64,000 nt of DNA from Pontivivens insulae (GCF_900302495.1 NZ_OMKW01000003.1:434001-498000), one strand, 5' to 3'. Shown: positions 25,985-35,660, counted from the first letter of the stretch. Numbers and translations are program-made. The notes: generated from the letters alone by a model not told the origin.

Positions 25985-27058
25985 ATGACCGCCCTTGACC
26001 AATACCAGCGTCTCGAAGCGCTCGCGCTTTGGCGCGCCGACGCGACCTCCTCCCCGCGGGAAGTCATCGCGACATTCGGCAATTCGCGCCTGACCTTGAT
26101 GGATATGAGCGAAGCCCCGATCACCCAGTGGTCGCTGGCCGCGTTGCGCTATAGCGAGGAGGCGGATCCGGCAGGACGCCCGGATGCGGTGGGTCTGACA
26201 CCTGATCCGGAAGGGGCGGAATGCCTCTGGTTTGATGACGTCGACCTTAAGGCGGCCATAGCCGCTGTCTGGATCGAGGAAGAGGCTGAGGCGGTTGACG
26301 CGGCCCCATCGGGCAACCGGGTGTTTCGCTATGTCATCCTAGCATTCGTAAGTATCGCGCTGGTCATCGGAGCCATCCTTGCCAGACCTTGGGCGCAGGA
26401 TACGCTGCTTGCACAAGTGCCAGAGGAGGTCTGGCGCAGCGTGTCACGAGAGATTGTGACGGCGCAATCGGAGCAAAGCGGGCTTTACCTTTGCCAGCGC
26501 GCCGGGCGCGCGGACCCCGCCTTGATGGAGATCCAGACCCGGCTGGGCGCGACACAAGCGCGAATGGAACCCGTGCTGTTTACCGCTCGGCAGGACGTCT
26601 CACCCATCATTGCGCTGCCAGACCATCGCGTCCTTCTGGATGCGGACGCGATGCGCAGTGCCGCCCAGCCCGAGGCGCTGGCAGGATTGATGGCCCTGGG
26701 CCTCGCACGGCAGGACCGGGAACAACCGCGCAACCGGATCGCCTCCGCCATCGGTATGGGGGGGCTGATTGGTCTGGTGACGCGCGGGTATCTGTCTGAA
26801 GATACGGTAGCCGTCGCGGCAGCGGCGTTGGCACAATTGCCAGAGTGGGAACGCCCCGCGGATGCCGAAGCGCTGCGCCTGCTGGAAACGGCGGCCTTGC
26901 CCAGCAAACCGCTGGCGCTGATCCTGGCCGGGCGCGGGTTGCCCATTGAGCGGCTTGAAGCGTTGGCGGATGGGGATGTGATCGGGGCAGAACCCTTCAC
27001 GCCTGCGCTGAACGATCAGACCTGGCTGGGCCTGCGCAGCCGCTGCCCGGCCCGCTGA
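25985..27058 (+). CDS. Single-pass membrane protein, possibly degenerate M48-type peptidase
   Basis: 357 residues: a cytoplasmic N-terminal part (1-110), one membrane segment at about 115-133 (YVILAFVSIALVIGAILA), then a large domain. Residues 208-250 (IIALPDHRVLLDADAM, EALAGLMALGLARQDRE) align by eye with the region around the HExxH helix of M48 metallopeptidases, but the histidines and glutamate are replaced (about L238, G239, R242). Residues 250-340 are helical and lack other clear motifs. I do not recognise a named family. It is convergent with lolD at a 3-bp gap. Confidence 0.5.
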   Translation: MTALDQYQRLEALALWRADATSSPREVIATFGNSRLTLMDMSEAPITQWSLAALRYSEEADPAGRPDAVGLTPDPEGAECLWFDDVDLKAAIAAVWIEEEAEAVDAAPSGNRVFRYVILAFVSIALVIGAILARPWAQDTLLAQVPEEVWRSVSREIVTAQSEQSGLYLCQRAGRADPALMEIQTRLGATQARMEPVLFTARQDVSPIIALPDHRVLLDADAMRSAAQPEALAGLMALGLARQDREQPRNRIASAIGMGGLIGLVTRGYLSEDTVAVAAAALAQLPEWERPADAEALRLLETAALPSKPLALILAGRGLPIERLEALADGDVIGAEPFTPALNDQTWLGLRSRCPAR

Positions 27059-27061
27059 TCC

Positions 27062-27745
27062 TCAAAGCTCGACAATCACACCATCTTCAAGCCGCACCAT
27101 CCGATCCATCCGGGCGGCAAGCTCCAGATTGTGGGTCGCGATCAGAGCGGACATGCCGGTTTTGCGCACCAGGGTCATTAGTGCCTCGAACACTTGATCG
27201 GATGTGGTCGGATCAAGGTTTCCAGTAGGCTCATCAGCCAGAAGCAGCGCCGGTCCATTCGCCAGCGCACGGCAGAACGCAACGCGCTGTTGTTCGCCGC
27301 CGGACAGCTCCCCCGGGCGATGATCCGCGCGGGAAGACAGGCCAACGGTGGCCAGCAATTCCTCGGCCCGTGCGCGCGCGGCAGATGCACTGACGCCTGC
27401 AGCGCGCTGGGGCAATTCGATGTTTTCGGACGCCGAAAACTCCGGCAACAGGTGGTGAAACTGGTAGACGAAACCGACAGTAGACCGGCGCAGCAAGGTC
27501 CGCGCCTTATCCTTCATGCCCGTGGCGTCGGTCCCTGCAATCTCAACCTTACCTTCATCCAGCGTGTCGAGCAGACCCGCGATGTGGAGCAGCGTCGATT
27601 TGCCGGAACCGGACGGCGCGACCATGGCAACGACCTCACCTGCCGCAACGTTGAGGTTCAAGCCGCGCAACACGCGGATCTCAGCGGGTGTGCCTGCATT
27701 GTAGGTCTTGGTGACACCGGACAGGTTCAGGGCAGTCTTACTCAT
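27062..27745 (-). CDS. lolD: Lipoprotein-releasing ABC transporter ATPase
   Basis: 227 residues. Walker A is [12 protein letters not shown], the ABC signature is [17 protein letters not shown], and Walker B is [13 protein letters not shown]. The LolD/MacB-type subfamily is indicated by the length and by the immediately upstream partner permease, whose stop overlaps this start by 8 bases. LolD powers release of outer-membrane lipoproteins from the inner membrane to LolA. Confidence 0.93.
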   Translation of the reverse strand: MSKTALNLSGVTKTYNAGTPAEIRVLRGLNLNVAAGEVVAMVAPSGSGKSTLLHIAGLLDTLDEGKVEIAGTDATGMKDKARTLLRRSTVGFVYQFHHLLPEFSASENIELPQRAAGVSASAARARAEELLATVGLSSRADHRPGELSGGEQQRVAFCRALANGPALLLADEPTGNLDPTTSDQVFEALMTLVRKTGMSALIATHNLELAARMDRMVRLEDGVIVEL

Positions 27746-29024
27746 AGCGCAGCGCCTCTACCGGGTTCATGCGCGCGGCGCGGCGCGCGGGAAAGATGGT
27801 AACAACAAAGGAAAGGCCGAGCGACAGCGCCACCGCGCTCAGCACATCGCCCAGCTGCAGTTCGGCCGGAAGCTGGCTGATGAAACGTACCGATGGATCC
27901 CAGACCCCGCCGCCGAGCAGCCAGTTCACGGCGTTGAAAATCGGATCGATATAGATCGCAAAGAGGCAGCCAAGAACCACGCCGACCGCCGTGCCGACGA
28001 TGCCGATGCTGGCCCCACAGATGAAAAAGACCCGCAGGATCGAGCCCTGGCCCAGACCCATGGTCCGCAGGATGCCCACGTCGCGGCCTTTGTTCTTGAC
28101 CAGCATGATTAGGCCCGAGGTGATGTTGAGCGTAGCGATCAGCACGAGGATCGAAAGGATGACAAACATGATGTTGTCCTCCATCTCAAGCGCCCGAAGG
28201 AACCCCCCCGCACTTTGCTGCCAGGTCCAACTAAGCATGTTCGGACCAGCTGCGGCGAGAATATCATCCAGATAGGCATCGATGCGCTCTGGATCCTCGA
28301 CCAGCACTTCAAGCTCGTCCACCACGCCGTCGCGGTTGAAATAACTCTGCGCCTCGGCAAAGGGCATGTAGACGCGGACCCTGTCGATGTCGAAACGGCC
28401 AACCTGAAAGATGTTGACCACCTCATAGGTCGAGGTGCGCGGGCTGGTGCCGAATGGTCCCTGCACGCCATTGGGCGAAATCAGTTGCACCATGTCGCCA
28501 ACCCCGACGCCCAATGTCTGCGCGACACCTGACCCGATTGCGATCCCTTCCTCCAGACGGGTGAGATCGCCGAGCGAGATTTCCGGCTCTGCCAGAAGTG
28601 GCAGCGTCTGAACATCCGACAGACGCTGGCCCACCACCTCAACACCCGCATTGCTTCCATTGGCTGCGGCGAGAACCTGCCCGCGAATGGTGGGGGCGGC
28701 ACGGGTGACCCCCTCAACCATCAGGACACGCTCCGCGGTCTCATCAAAGGTTTCAATGGTGCGAACGACCTGCCCAAACTCATTGCGATAAGGTTGCTGC
28801 AACACGGTGACATGGGCGTTCGCGCCCAGAATGGTCGCCACGAATTCGGTTCTGAAGCCGGATCGAACCGCCAAAGTCGCGATCAGGGCAAAAACGGCGA
28901 GCGCAATGCCGATCAGGCTGATCCACGTCATAACCGAGACGCCGCCCTCCTTGCGCCGCGCGCGCAGGTAGCGCCACGCAATCAGCCACTCGAAAGCGGA
29001 AAAGGGCCGGGCCGAATTGGACAT
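27738..29024 (-). CDS. lolC: Lipoprotein-releasing system permease (LolC/LolE type)
   Basis: 428 residues with the four-segment MacB-like architecture: FEWLIAWRYLRARRKEGGVSVMTW at the N-terminus, a large periplasmic domain, then three C-terminal membrane segments with IMLVKNKGRDVGILRTMGLG and the end [18 protein letters not shown]. One permease gene is typical in alphaproteobacteria, where it acts as a homodimer, so LolC and LolE names are equally fitting. Overlaps lolD. Confidence 0.92.
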   Translation of the reverse strand: MSNSARPFSAFEWLIAWRYLRARRKEGGVSVMTWISLIGIALAVFALIATLAVRSGFRTEFVATILGANAHVTVLQQPYRNEFGQVVRTIETFDETAERVLMVEGVTRAAPTIRGQVLAAANGSNAGVEVVGQRLSDVQTLPLLAEPEISLGDLTRLEEGIAIGSGVAQTLGVGVGDMVQLISPNGVQGPFGTSPRTSTYEVVNIFQVGRFDIDRVRVYMPFAEAQSYFNRDGVVDELEVLVEDPERIDAYLDDILAAAGPNMLSWTWQQSAGGFLRALEMEDNIMFVILSILVLIATLNITSGLIMLVKNKGRDVGILRTMGLGQGSILRVFFICGASIGIVGTAVGVVLGCLFAIYIDPIFNAVNWLLGGGVWDPSVRFISQLPAELQLGDVLSAVALSLGLSFVVTIFPARRAARMNPVEALRYE

Positions 29025-29131
29025 GAAGTGCCTCGCAGATATCGCAGCGTTGAGGCCGGAGAATGGTGTGCGGCCCGCAGAATGACAAGTACACGCGGTA
29101 TTATCATTGCGGGATCGTTACCGGTGCGTGA

Positions 29132-30529
29132 TCAGCACTCAGGCACGTTGACGGCAAGCCCACCCAACGATGTTTCCTTATATTTCTCACTCATATCCCG
29201 GCCGGTCTGGCGCATCGTCTCCACACAGGCATCGAGGCTGACAAGATGACGGCCATTGCCGCGCAACGAAAGGGATGCCGCACTCACCGCCTTGATCGCG
29301 CCGAGGCCATTGCGTTCAATGCACGGGGCCTGCACCAGACCTTTGATTGGATCGCAGGTCATGCCGAGGTGGTGTTCCAGGGCAATCTCGGCTGCATTTT
29401 CCACTTGTTCCGGCGTGCCGCCCATCACGGCGCAAAGCCCAGCAGCAGCCATGGCAGCGGCAGAGCCAACCTCCCCCTGACAGCCGACTTCAGCGCCGGA
29501 GATAGAGGCATTGGTTTTGATGATCCCGCCGATGGCCGCGGCGGTCAGCAGAAATTCATCAATCCGATCGCGCGATGCGCCGGGCACATGATCGAGCCAG
29601 TAGCGGATTGTCGCGGGGACGACACCAGCCGCACCATTTGTCGGCGCGGTCACGACCTGACCACCGGCGGCATTCTCCTCATTCACCGCCATGGCGTAGA
29701 CCGAAAGCCAGTCGTTCACTGTGTGCGGCGCGGAGAGATTGTTGCCACGTTCCTCCAGCAGTTGGCGGTGGATGTTGCGGGCGCGGCGTTGGAGATGCAG
29801 GCCTCCGGGGAGGATGCCCTCCTCGCTCATCCCACGGTCGATGCAATTTTCCATCACCGACCAGATTTTCTTCATGCCCGTCGACAGGCTTTCGCGGTGG
29901 CCTTCGGCATATTCATTGGCCTGCTTCATCTGTGCGATGGACTTGCCGCTCTCACGGGCCATGCGCAGCATCTCAGCCGCATTGTGGAAAGGATAGGGCG
30001 CGTTGGTCAGCGCATCTTCCGTGCTTTCCTTCTGGCGCTCCAATTCCCGCTCGGTCAGCACGAAGCCGCCACCGACTGAGTAATAGGTCTCGCGTAACCA
30101 AAGCGCGCCATTGGCATCGCCTGCTTCGAGGATCATGGCGTTGGCGTGGCCGGGCAGATTGCGTTCGAAATCGAAAACCAGATCCGTCGCAGGGTCGTAG
30201 CGCAATTCAGGCAACCCTTCGGGACGCAAGATGTGGTTGGCCGCAAGATCGGCCAGGGCCGCATCCCCGGCTTCTGCATCGAATGTCTCAGGCGCGAAGC
30301 CCAGAAGCCCCAGATGAACCGCACGATCTGTAGCGTGCCCTTTGCCCGTCCACGCCAGCGATCCGTGCAGCGAGCAACGAATGGCCGCCAGGTCGCCCGC
30401 ACCCGGAACGCGATCTTCGCCGCTGCGCAAAGCCTCCAGAAAGCGCCCGGCCGCAACCATCGGGCCCATTGTGTGGGACGATGACGGGCCGACGCCGACC
30501 TTGAAGATATCGAATACGCTCAGAAACAT
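29132..30529 (-). CDS. sdaA: L-serine ammonia-lyase (iron-sulfur type)
   Basis: 465 residues from the ATG at 30529; a second ATG three codons upstream sits directly on the GGAAGGG ribosome-binding site and is unlikely. SVFDIFKVGVGPSSSHTMGPM is the family N-terminus. GCQGEVGSAAAMAAAGLCAVMGG, HHLGMTCDPIKGLVQAPCIERN and the C-terminal cysteines supply the ligands for the [4Fe-4S] cluster. The single-chain fusion of alpha and beta parts is the common form in proteobacteria. It deaminates L-serine to pyruvate and ammonia. Confidence 0.96.
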   Translation of the reverse strand: MFLSVFDIFKVGVGPSSSHTMGPMVAAGRFLEALRSGEDRVPGAGDLAAIRCSLHGSLAWTGKGHATDRAVHLGLLGFAPETFDAEAGDAALADLAANHILRPEGLPELRYDPATDLVFDFERNLPGHANAMILEAGDANGALWLRETYYSVGGGFVLTERELERQKESTEDALTNAPYPFHNAAEMLRMARESGKSIAQMKQANEYAEGHRESLSTGMKKIWSVMENCIDRGMSEEGILPGGLHLQRRARNIHRQLLEERGNNLSAPHTVNDWLSVYAMAVNEENAAGGQVVTAPTNGAAGVVPATIRYWLDHVPGASRDRIDEFLLTAAAIGGIIKTNASISGAEVGCQGEVGSAAAMAAAGLCAVMGGTPEQVENAAEIALEHHLGMTCDPIKGLVQAPCIERNGLGAIKAVSAASLSLRGNGRHLVSLDACVETMRQTGRDMSEKYKETSLGGLAVNVPEC

Positions 30530-30705
30530 GGCCCGCATCCCTTCCAGTTCTGGCCTCTTCTAGCGAAGCGTGGCGCAGGTTGCATCCCGAATACGACCCC
30601 TTCCAACCCTTGCGCGCAGGACTGGCGAGGGGATTGGATAATTTCGAATTGTCATGCGGCGCGTGCGCATCTGGTCAGCAAGCGCGGGGCTGCTACGTTT
30701 GGAGA

Positions 30706-32262
30706 ATGACGCCTTTTGCCGATCTTCTGGAACGTCTTGCCTTCACGCCCGGCCGCAATGGCAAGCTGACACTGCTGCGGCAGTATTTTGCGACCACGCC
30801 GGACCCGGATCGCGGCTGGGCGCTGGCTGCGCTTGCCGGAACGCTGGACCTGCCGCATGTCACCTCTTCGGTCATCAAGGGCTTGATGGAAGAGGCGATG
30901 GACCCGCATCTGTTCGCGCTCTCCCGTGCTTATGTCGGGGATCTGGCCGAAACGGTAAGCCTGCTTTGGCCCGAACCGGATCGGGCAAATCCGCCAAGTC
31001 TGGATGAGGTGGTGACGAGCCTGCTTGCGGCCTCCCGCTCTGACAGACCGGCGGTTCTTGCCCGGCTGTTGGATCGGTGCGGGGCGAGCGCGCGGCTGGC
31101 CTTGATCAAGCTTTGCACGGGCGGAATGCGGGTGGGCGTGTCGACGCGACTGGCGCAAACCGCACTCGCCGACACGAACCATCCCCTTGAGACGATCGAG
31201 CGGCTGTGGTTCGCGATTGATCCGCCCTACACGGAACTGTTCGCTTGGCTCGACGGTGGCGCGATGCCGGATGTTGACCTCAGCCTTGCCTATCGCCCGA
31301 TGATGTTGGCCCATCCAGTGGAGGACCGGGTTTCTACCCTCAGCCCGGCAGAGCATGTTGCCGAATGGAAATGGGATGGCATTCGGGTTCAAGCGGTGGC
31401 GACCCCGCGGGGGCGGCGGCTTTACACCCGGACGGGTGACGATATTTCCAAGAGCTTTCCCGACATTCTGGCACAGATGGACTATCACGGCTGTCTGGAC
31501 GGAGAACTGCTCGTCGTGCGCGACGGAGAGGTCGCGCCCTTTGCCGACCTTCAGAAACGATTGGGCCGCAAACGTGTGGGCAAGAAGACGCTCGCGGATT
31601 ATCCAGCGCATGTCCGCGCCTATGACCTGCTCGACATCGACGGTATCGACCTGCGCGATCTGCCCTGGTCCGAGCGGCGGGCGCGGTTGGATCGCATGGA
31701 TTTGCCCGAGCGTTTCGACCTCTCCCCCTTGATCCCGTTCGATCAGTGGGACGCGCTGGAGGCGCTGCGGGACGGCGCGCGGGGTGAGGCGTTGGAGGGG
31801 CTGATGCTCAAACGCCGCGACAGTGCTTACGTTGCCGGTCGCCCGGTCGGGCAATGGTGGAAATGGAAACGCGATCCGTTGGAGGCGGATTGTGTGATGA
31901 TGTATGCCCAACGCGGACATGGCAAAAGGTCTTCCTATTATTCCGACTACACATTCGGCGCCTGGACCGATGGGCCGGACGGGCCCGTATTGACCCCTGT
32001 GGGCAAGGCATATTCAGGGTTCACGGATCAGGAGCTGACCGAGCTGGACAGATTTGTGCGGAACAATTTCACCCAACGGTTCGGACCCGTGCGCGCCGTG
32101 AAACCGGCCTTGGTTCTGGAAATTGCATTTGATGCGATTCAGGAGAGCAAGCGCCACAAATCGGGTGTCGCGATGCGGTTTCCGCGCATCAAGCGCATCC
32201 GCTGGGACAAACCCATTGAAGAGGCCGCGACGCTTGAAAGCCTCAAGGCGATGATTGGCTAA
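30706..32262 (+). CDS. ATP-dependent DNA ligase (cisplatin damage response type)
   Basis: 518 residues from ATG 30706 behind GGAG. The N-terminal DNA-binding part opens with FADLLERLAFTPGRNGKLTLL and contains DPDRGWALAALAGTL; the nucleotidyltransferase domain has the adenylated lysine in EWKWDGIRVQ (motif I), GELLVV-type motif III and motif V (MLKRRDSAYV, WWKWKRDP). The C-terminal OB fold has MRFPRIKRIRWDKP. This is the family of bacterial ligases usually paired with a ligase-associated exonuclease and helicase; no such partner is adjacent here. A role in DNA repair is inferred from the family. Confidence 0.9.
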   Translation: MTPFADLLERLAFTPGRNGKLTLLRQYFATTPDPDRGWALAALAGTLDLPHVTSSVIKGLMEEAMDPHLFALSRAYVGDLAETVSLLWPEPDRANPPSLDEVVTSLLAASRSDRPAVLARLLDRCGASARLALIKLCTGGMRVGVSTRLAQTALADTNHPLETIERLWFAIDPPYTELFAWLDGGAMPDVDLSLAYRPMMLAHPVEDRVSTLSPAEHVAEWKWDGIRVQAVATPRGRRLYTRTGDDISKSFPDILAQMDYHGCLDGELLVVRDGEVAPFADLQKRLGRKRVGKKTLADYPAHVRAYDLLDIDGIDLRDLPWSERRARLDRMDLPERFDLSPLIPFDQWDALEALRDGARGEALEGLMLKRRDSAYVAGRPVGQWWKWKRDPLEADCVMMYAQRGHGKRSSYYSDYTFGAWTDGPDGPVLTPVGKAYSGFTDQELTELDRFVRNNFTQRFGPVRAVKPALVLEIAFDAIQESKRHKSGVAMRFPRIKRIRWDKPIEEAATLESLKAMIG

Positions 32263-32337
32263 GCTCGCCGCATCCACATTTTTCTGACACGCTGCCAAGG
32301 AATGGCGACGCACTTGCGTCTCATGGTCAGGATGAGA

Positions 32338-32874
32338 ATGGATGCAGATGATAAAGCCTTGGCGCTTGCCGCCGCCTCGGGGGACCGTGCGGCCTTTTCG
32401 GCGCTGATTTCGCGACATCACCCAATGGTGTTTCGCCTGGCCTGGCGCATCACCGGCACGACCGCTGCGGCAGAGGATATCGCGCAGGACGTTTGTGTGG
32501 GACTGCCGGCCAAGCTGCAAACCTGGCGCGGCGAAGGCAAATTCACAACGTGGCTGCACATGCTCGCCGTGAACGCAGCACGCGATCATCTGCGCCGCGA
32601 AGCCACTTATGCCAAGGCCGCTGTCGGCTGGGGAGAGGCCGTTCGGGCCGCAGCAGGCGAACAGGCGACCCAAGCCGATCGGGCGGCTTGGCTGACAGCT
32701 GCCATGCGCCAGTTGCCAGATGATTTACGCGAAACACTCGCTTTGATCACTGAGGGGGTCAGCCACGCAGAGGCCGCAAAGGTGCTTGATATCAGCGAGG
32801 GCACGGTGAGCTGGCGCATGAACCGCGCACGCACCCTTCTGCGCGACATTCACAGGACTGAGGAAGAGACATGA
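32338..32874 (+). CDS. ECF-type RNA polymerase sigma factor
   Basis: 178 residues from ATG 32338 with AGGA upstream; in-frame ATGs at 32302 and 32332 are alternatives. Region 2 (FSALISRHHPMVFRLAWRIT, AEDIAQDVCVGLPAKL, WLHMLAVNAARDHLRR) and region 4 (LRETLALITEGVSHAEAAKVLDISEGTVSWRMNRART) are present and region 3 is absent, which is the ECF layout. The stop overlaps the start of the VWA protein by 4 bases, so they are translationally coupled; that protein is the likely partner or regulator. No zinc-type anti-sigma gene is adjacent. Confidence 0.92.
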   Translation: MDADDKALALAAASGDRAAFSALISRHHPMVFRLAWRITGTTAAAEDIAQDVCVGLPAKLQTWRGEGKFTTWLHMLAVNAARDHLRREATYAKAAVGWGEAVRAAAGEQATQADRAAWLTAAMRQLPDDLRETLALITEGVSHAEAAKVLDISEGTVSWRMNRARTLLRDIHRTEEET

Positions 32875-34775
32875 CCGATCCGCTCGACACAGTTCTGGAA
32901 GAGCTCCAGTCCCAGGCACCTGCCCCGTCGGCGGATGCTTTGGCGTCAGCTCATGCGGCGGCTTTGACCCGGTTTGACGAAGAATTCTCGCAAGCTGGCC
33001 AAGAAACACCGTCTGCGCCGCGTCCTATGATCAGAAGCACGTCACGCTTCGATCTGATCCAAGGAGCGAAAGCAATGATTGATCGATTGACCACCCGTCC
33101 CGCCATGATCGCCACCGGAGGCTTGTGCGCAACTGCCATGGCACTGATCCTGCTGCCAAATGATCCGTTGCAACCCAGCCTCACACGACAGGTGAGCCCG
33201 CCGGTGCCGCAAGAACGGTTGGAATTTGAGAGCGACGCCGCGATCGCGCCGGATCTGCTGATGGAGGAGCCGATGGTCGAATTGGCACCGGCACCGATGT
33301 CGCGTGCGATGACGGGTGCGATCAGCGAGCGGGCACAGATCGCACCCATTCCCCAATCTCTATCGGAAACAGGGCGCGATCAGTTCGCTTCGTTTGAACG
33401 CGGCGGGCTTCAGATTGTCAGCGAGAACCCCGTTTCGACCTTCTCTGTCGATGTGGATACGGCCTCCTATAGTTGGATGCGTCAATCCCTGATGAATGGG
33501 CGTTTGCCCGATCCGGCATCGGTTCGGATCGAAGAACTGGTGAACTATTTTGACTATGCCTATCCCGGACCAACAGGGGATGAGCCCTTCGCCACTCATA
33601 TCTCCGTCGCACCGACACCTTGGAATTCCGACACCAGGCTTTTGCATATCGCGTTGCAGGGCGCCGTGCCTGCCGTGCAGGAGCGTGCACCGCTGAACCT
33701 CGTCTTCCTGATCGATACGTCCGGCTCCATGCAAGAGGCGGATAAACTGCCATTGTTGATCCAGTCGTTCCGCCTGTTGCTGGACACATTGGAGCCAGAG
33801 GATGAGGTCGCAATCGTGACCTATGCAGGATCAGCCGGGATCGCGCTGAACCCCACCTCCGTCACCGATCTGGCCAGCATTGAAGCGGCGCTGACCCGCC
33901 TGCGTGCGGGTGGATCGACCGCCGGTCATGCCGGGCTGACCGAAGCGTACAAATTAGCCGATCAGATGCGGGGGGATGGTGAGGGCGCGCGGGTGATCCT
34001 CGCCACCGACGGTGATTTCAATGTCGGGATCAGCGGGACGGATGCGCTGGAAGACTATATTGCCCGTGCGCGGGAAGGTGGGACGGACCTCTCAGTGCTC
34101 GGCTTCGGGCAGGGAAATTACAACGATGCGCTGATGCAAACACTGGCACAGAACGGCAACGGCATTGCCGCCTATATCGACAGTGTGGCAGAGGCGCGAC
34201 GGGTGCTTGTCGACCGGGCGGCGGGTGCGCTGATCACCATCGCGCAGGACGTCAAAGTGCAGGTGGAATTCAATCCGGCCACGGTCGCGGAATACCGCCT
34301 GATCGGGTACGAAACCCGGGCCCTTGCGCGGGAGGATTTCAACAATGACCGTGTGGATGCCGGAGAGATCGGTGCAGGGCATGCGGTGACAGCGCTTTAT
34401 GAAATCACCCCAGCGGACAGCGCAGCCCGGCTGACTGGTCCGCTGCGCTATGGCGATGGTGCTGGGCCTGTATCGACATCTGACGAACTGGCCTTTGTCC
34501 AATTACGCTACAAGCTGCCCGGCGAGGCGGAGAGCCGCCTGATCTCAACGCCCGTCCTGCCGGGTGCCGATGCTGGTCTTGAGGGCGAGGTTGCCTTTGC
34601 CGCGGCGGTTGCCGGTTCAGGTGCCTTGCTCAGCGGCCAGAGCTGGACGGGCGACTGGACCTATGACGATGCGATCGCCCTTGCCAACGCGACGCGCGGC
34701 GAGGATTTGATGGGGGCACGGTCCGAGTTTGTGCAGTTGATGCGAACCGTTCAGACCCTAGACAATCTGCAATAG
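32871..34775 (+). CDS. VWA-domain membrane protein (YfbK family)
   Basis: 634 residues: a cytoplasmic N-terminus of about 75 residues, one membrane segment at about 77-95 (AMIATGGLCATAMALIL), then a YfbK-type N-terminal region (STFSVDVDTASYSWMRQSL, RIEELVNYFDYAYPGP), a von Willebrand A domain with the MIDAS motif DTSGS at 282-286, and a C-terminal domain (MGARSEFVQLMRTVQTL). The catalytic metal-binding residues of the VWA fold look intact. It overlaps the ECF sigma gene by 4 bases. The cytoplasmic tail could contact the sigma factor, but this is inference. Confidence 0.88.
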   Translation: MTDPLDTVLEELQSQAPAPSADALASAHAAALTRFDEEFSQAGQETPSAPRPMIRSTSRFDLIQGAKAMIDRLTTRPAMIATGGLCATAMALILLPNDPLQPSLTRQVSPPVPQERLEFESDAAIAPDLLMEEPMVELAPAPMSRAMTGAISERAQIAPIPQSLSETGRDQFASFERGGLQIVSENPVSTFSVDVDTASYSWMRQSLMNGRLPDPASVRIEELVNYFDYAYPGPTGDEPFATHISVAPTPWNSDTRLLHIALQGAVPAVQERAPLNLVFLIDTSGSMQEADKLPLLIQSFRLLLDTLEPEDEVAIVTYAGSAGIALNPTSVTDLASIEAALTRLRAGGSTAGHAGLTEAYKLADQMRGDGEGARVILATDGDFNVGISGTDALEDYIARAREGGTDLSVLGFGQGNYNDALMQTLAQNGNGIAAYIDSVAEARRVLVDRAAGALITIAQDVKVQVEFNPATVAEYRLIGYETRALAREDFNNDRVDAGEIGAGHAVTALYEITPADSAARLTGPLRYGDGAGPVSTSDELAFVQLRYKLPGEAESRLISTPVLPGADAGLEGEVAFAAAVAGSGALLSGQSWTGDWTYDDAIALANATRGEDLMGARSEFVQLMRTVQTLDNLQ

Positions 34776-34800
34776 GGCAAGCCGGCCCAGACGAACGAAA

Positions 34801-34838
34801 GCGGGGCGCCGGAAGTGACCGGCGCCCCGCTTCTTCTT
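34801..34838. terminator. Bidirectional rho-independent terminator between VWA gene and coxM
   Basis: A perfect 12-bp stem, GCGGGGCGCCGG (34801-34812) with CCGGCGCCCCGC (34819-34830), encloses six bases. It is followed by TTCTTCTT on the plus strand and by a T-rich TTTCGTTCG on the minus strand, so it can serve the convergent VWA and cox transcripts. Confidence 0.85.
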
Positions 34839-34863
34839 GGTCAAAATATCCCCGCCGGAGGCG
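34831..34863 (-). repeat. 33-nt 3' element, copy A (after coxM)
   Basis: On the minus strand the element begins CGCCTCCGGCGGGGATATTT and ends CCAAGAAGAA. It starts 8 bases after the coxM stop codon and runs into the terminator stem. A second copy with three mismatches follows the M42 peptidase stop at 61543-61575. The first bases form a small CGCC-TCC-GGCG hairpin. Occurrence directly after the stops of unrelated genes suggests a mobile or selected 3' end element. Confidence 0.75.
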
Positions 34864-34871
34864 AAGACAGA

Positions 34872-35660
34872 TCAGCTCATTTCCGCGACAGCCCGCTTTG
34901 TCATCACACCGATCAAATGGGCGCGATAGGCCGCCGTCCCATGAATATCGGCGATCATGCCATCTTCGGACGCGGACAAACCACCAAGCGCATCGGTAGA
35001 GAAGTTGGCGCCCAGTGCCTCTTCCGCCTCGGTCCAACGGAACACGCCGTCCTCGGACGCGCCGGTCACCGCGACACGGACGCCATCGGCGAATTTCGCA
35101 ACATAGACCGCGACCAACGGGAAGCGGGATGCGGGTTGGGGCATCTTCGAATAATGCGCCTTCTCCGGGATGGGGAAGCGCACGCCGGTGACGATCTCGC
35201 CTTCATCGAGGGCCGTGGTGAACATGCCCTGGAAGTAATCATCCGCCGCAATCTCGCGCTTGTCGGTGATGATGGTCGCCCCGGACCCGAGCGCGCCTGC
35301 GGGATAGCACGCGGACGGATCATTATTGGCAAGGCTGCCGCCGATTGTGCCCCGATTGCGCACAGAGGGATCCCCGATCCGTCCTGCCAGGTCGGCGAGA
35401 CCCGGATAGATGTCGGCCACAGCTTTCGCGACCATCGCGTGGGTGGTGCCACCGCCGATTTCGACGGTGCCGCCACTCTCACGGACATATTTCATCTCAT
35501 CGATATGGCTGAGGCTCACAAGCGTGCCCGGATCAGCGAGGCGCTGTTTAAGCGTGGGGATCAGCGTCTGCCCCCCGCCCAGCGCCTGAGCCTCTCCACC
35601 AGCGAGAGCCGAGGCGGCCTCTGCCACAGTGCCCGGCTTCACAAGATCGAATGCATACAT
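34872..35660 (-). CDS. coxM: Cox-type FAD-binding medium subunit
   Basis: 262 residues from ATG 35660 behind AGGAG. The FAD-binding motifs of this family are visible: ALGGGQTLIPTLKQRLADP and TIGGSLANNDPSACYPAGAL, followed by the CO-dehydrogenase flavoprotein C-terminal domain (FPLVAVYVAKFADGVRVAVT). It passes electrons from the iron-sulfur subunit to an acceptor. It is last in the coxS-coxL-coxM order, the arrangement typical of form II enzymes. Confidence 0.9.
   Translation of the reverse strand: MYAFDLVKPGTVAEAASALAGGEAQALGGGQTLIPTLKQRLADPGTLVSLSHIDEMKYVRESGGTVEIGGGTTHAMVAKAVADIYPGLADLAGRIGDPSVRNRGTIGGSLANNDPSACYPAGALGSGATIITDKREIAADDYFQGMFTTALDEGEIVTGVRFPIPEKAHYSKMPQPASRFPLVAVYVAKFADGVRVAVTGASEDGVFRWTEAEEALGANFSTDALGGLSASEDGMIADIHGTAAYRAHLIGVMTKRAVAEMS

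Noticed and set aside
32871-34775. VWA protein as CoxE-type maturation factor of the nearby cox genes
   Set aside because: It has a membrane segment and a YfbK-type N-terminal region, is coupled to an ECF sigma gene, and is separated from coxM by a strong bidirectional terminator.
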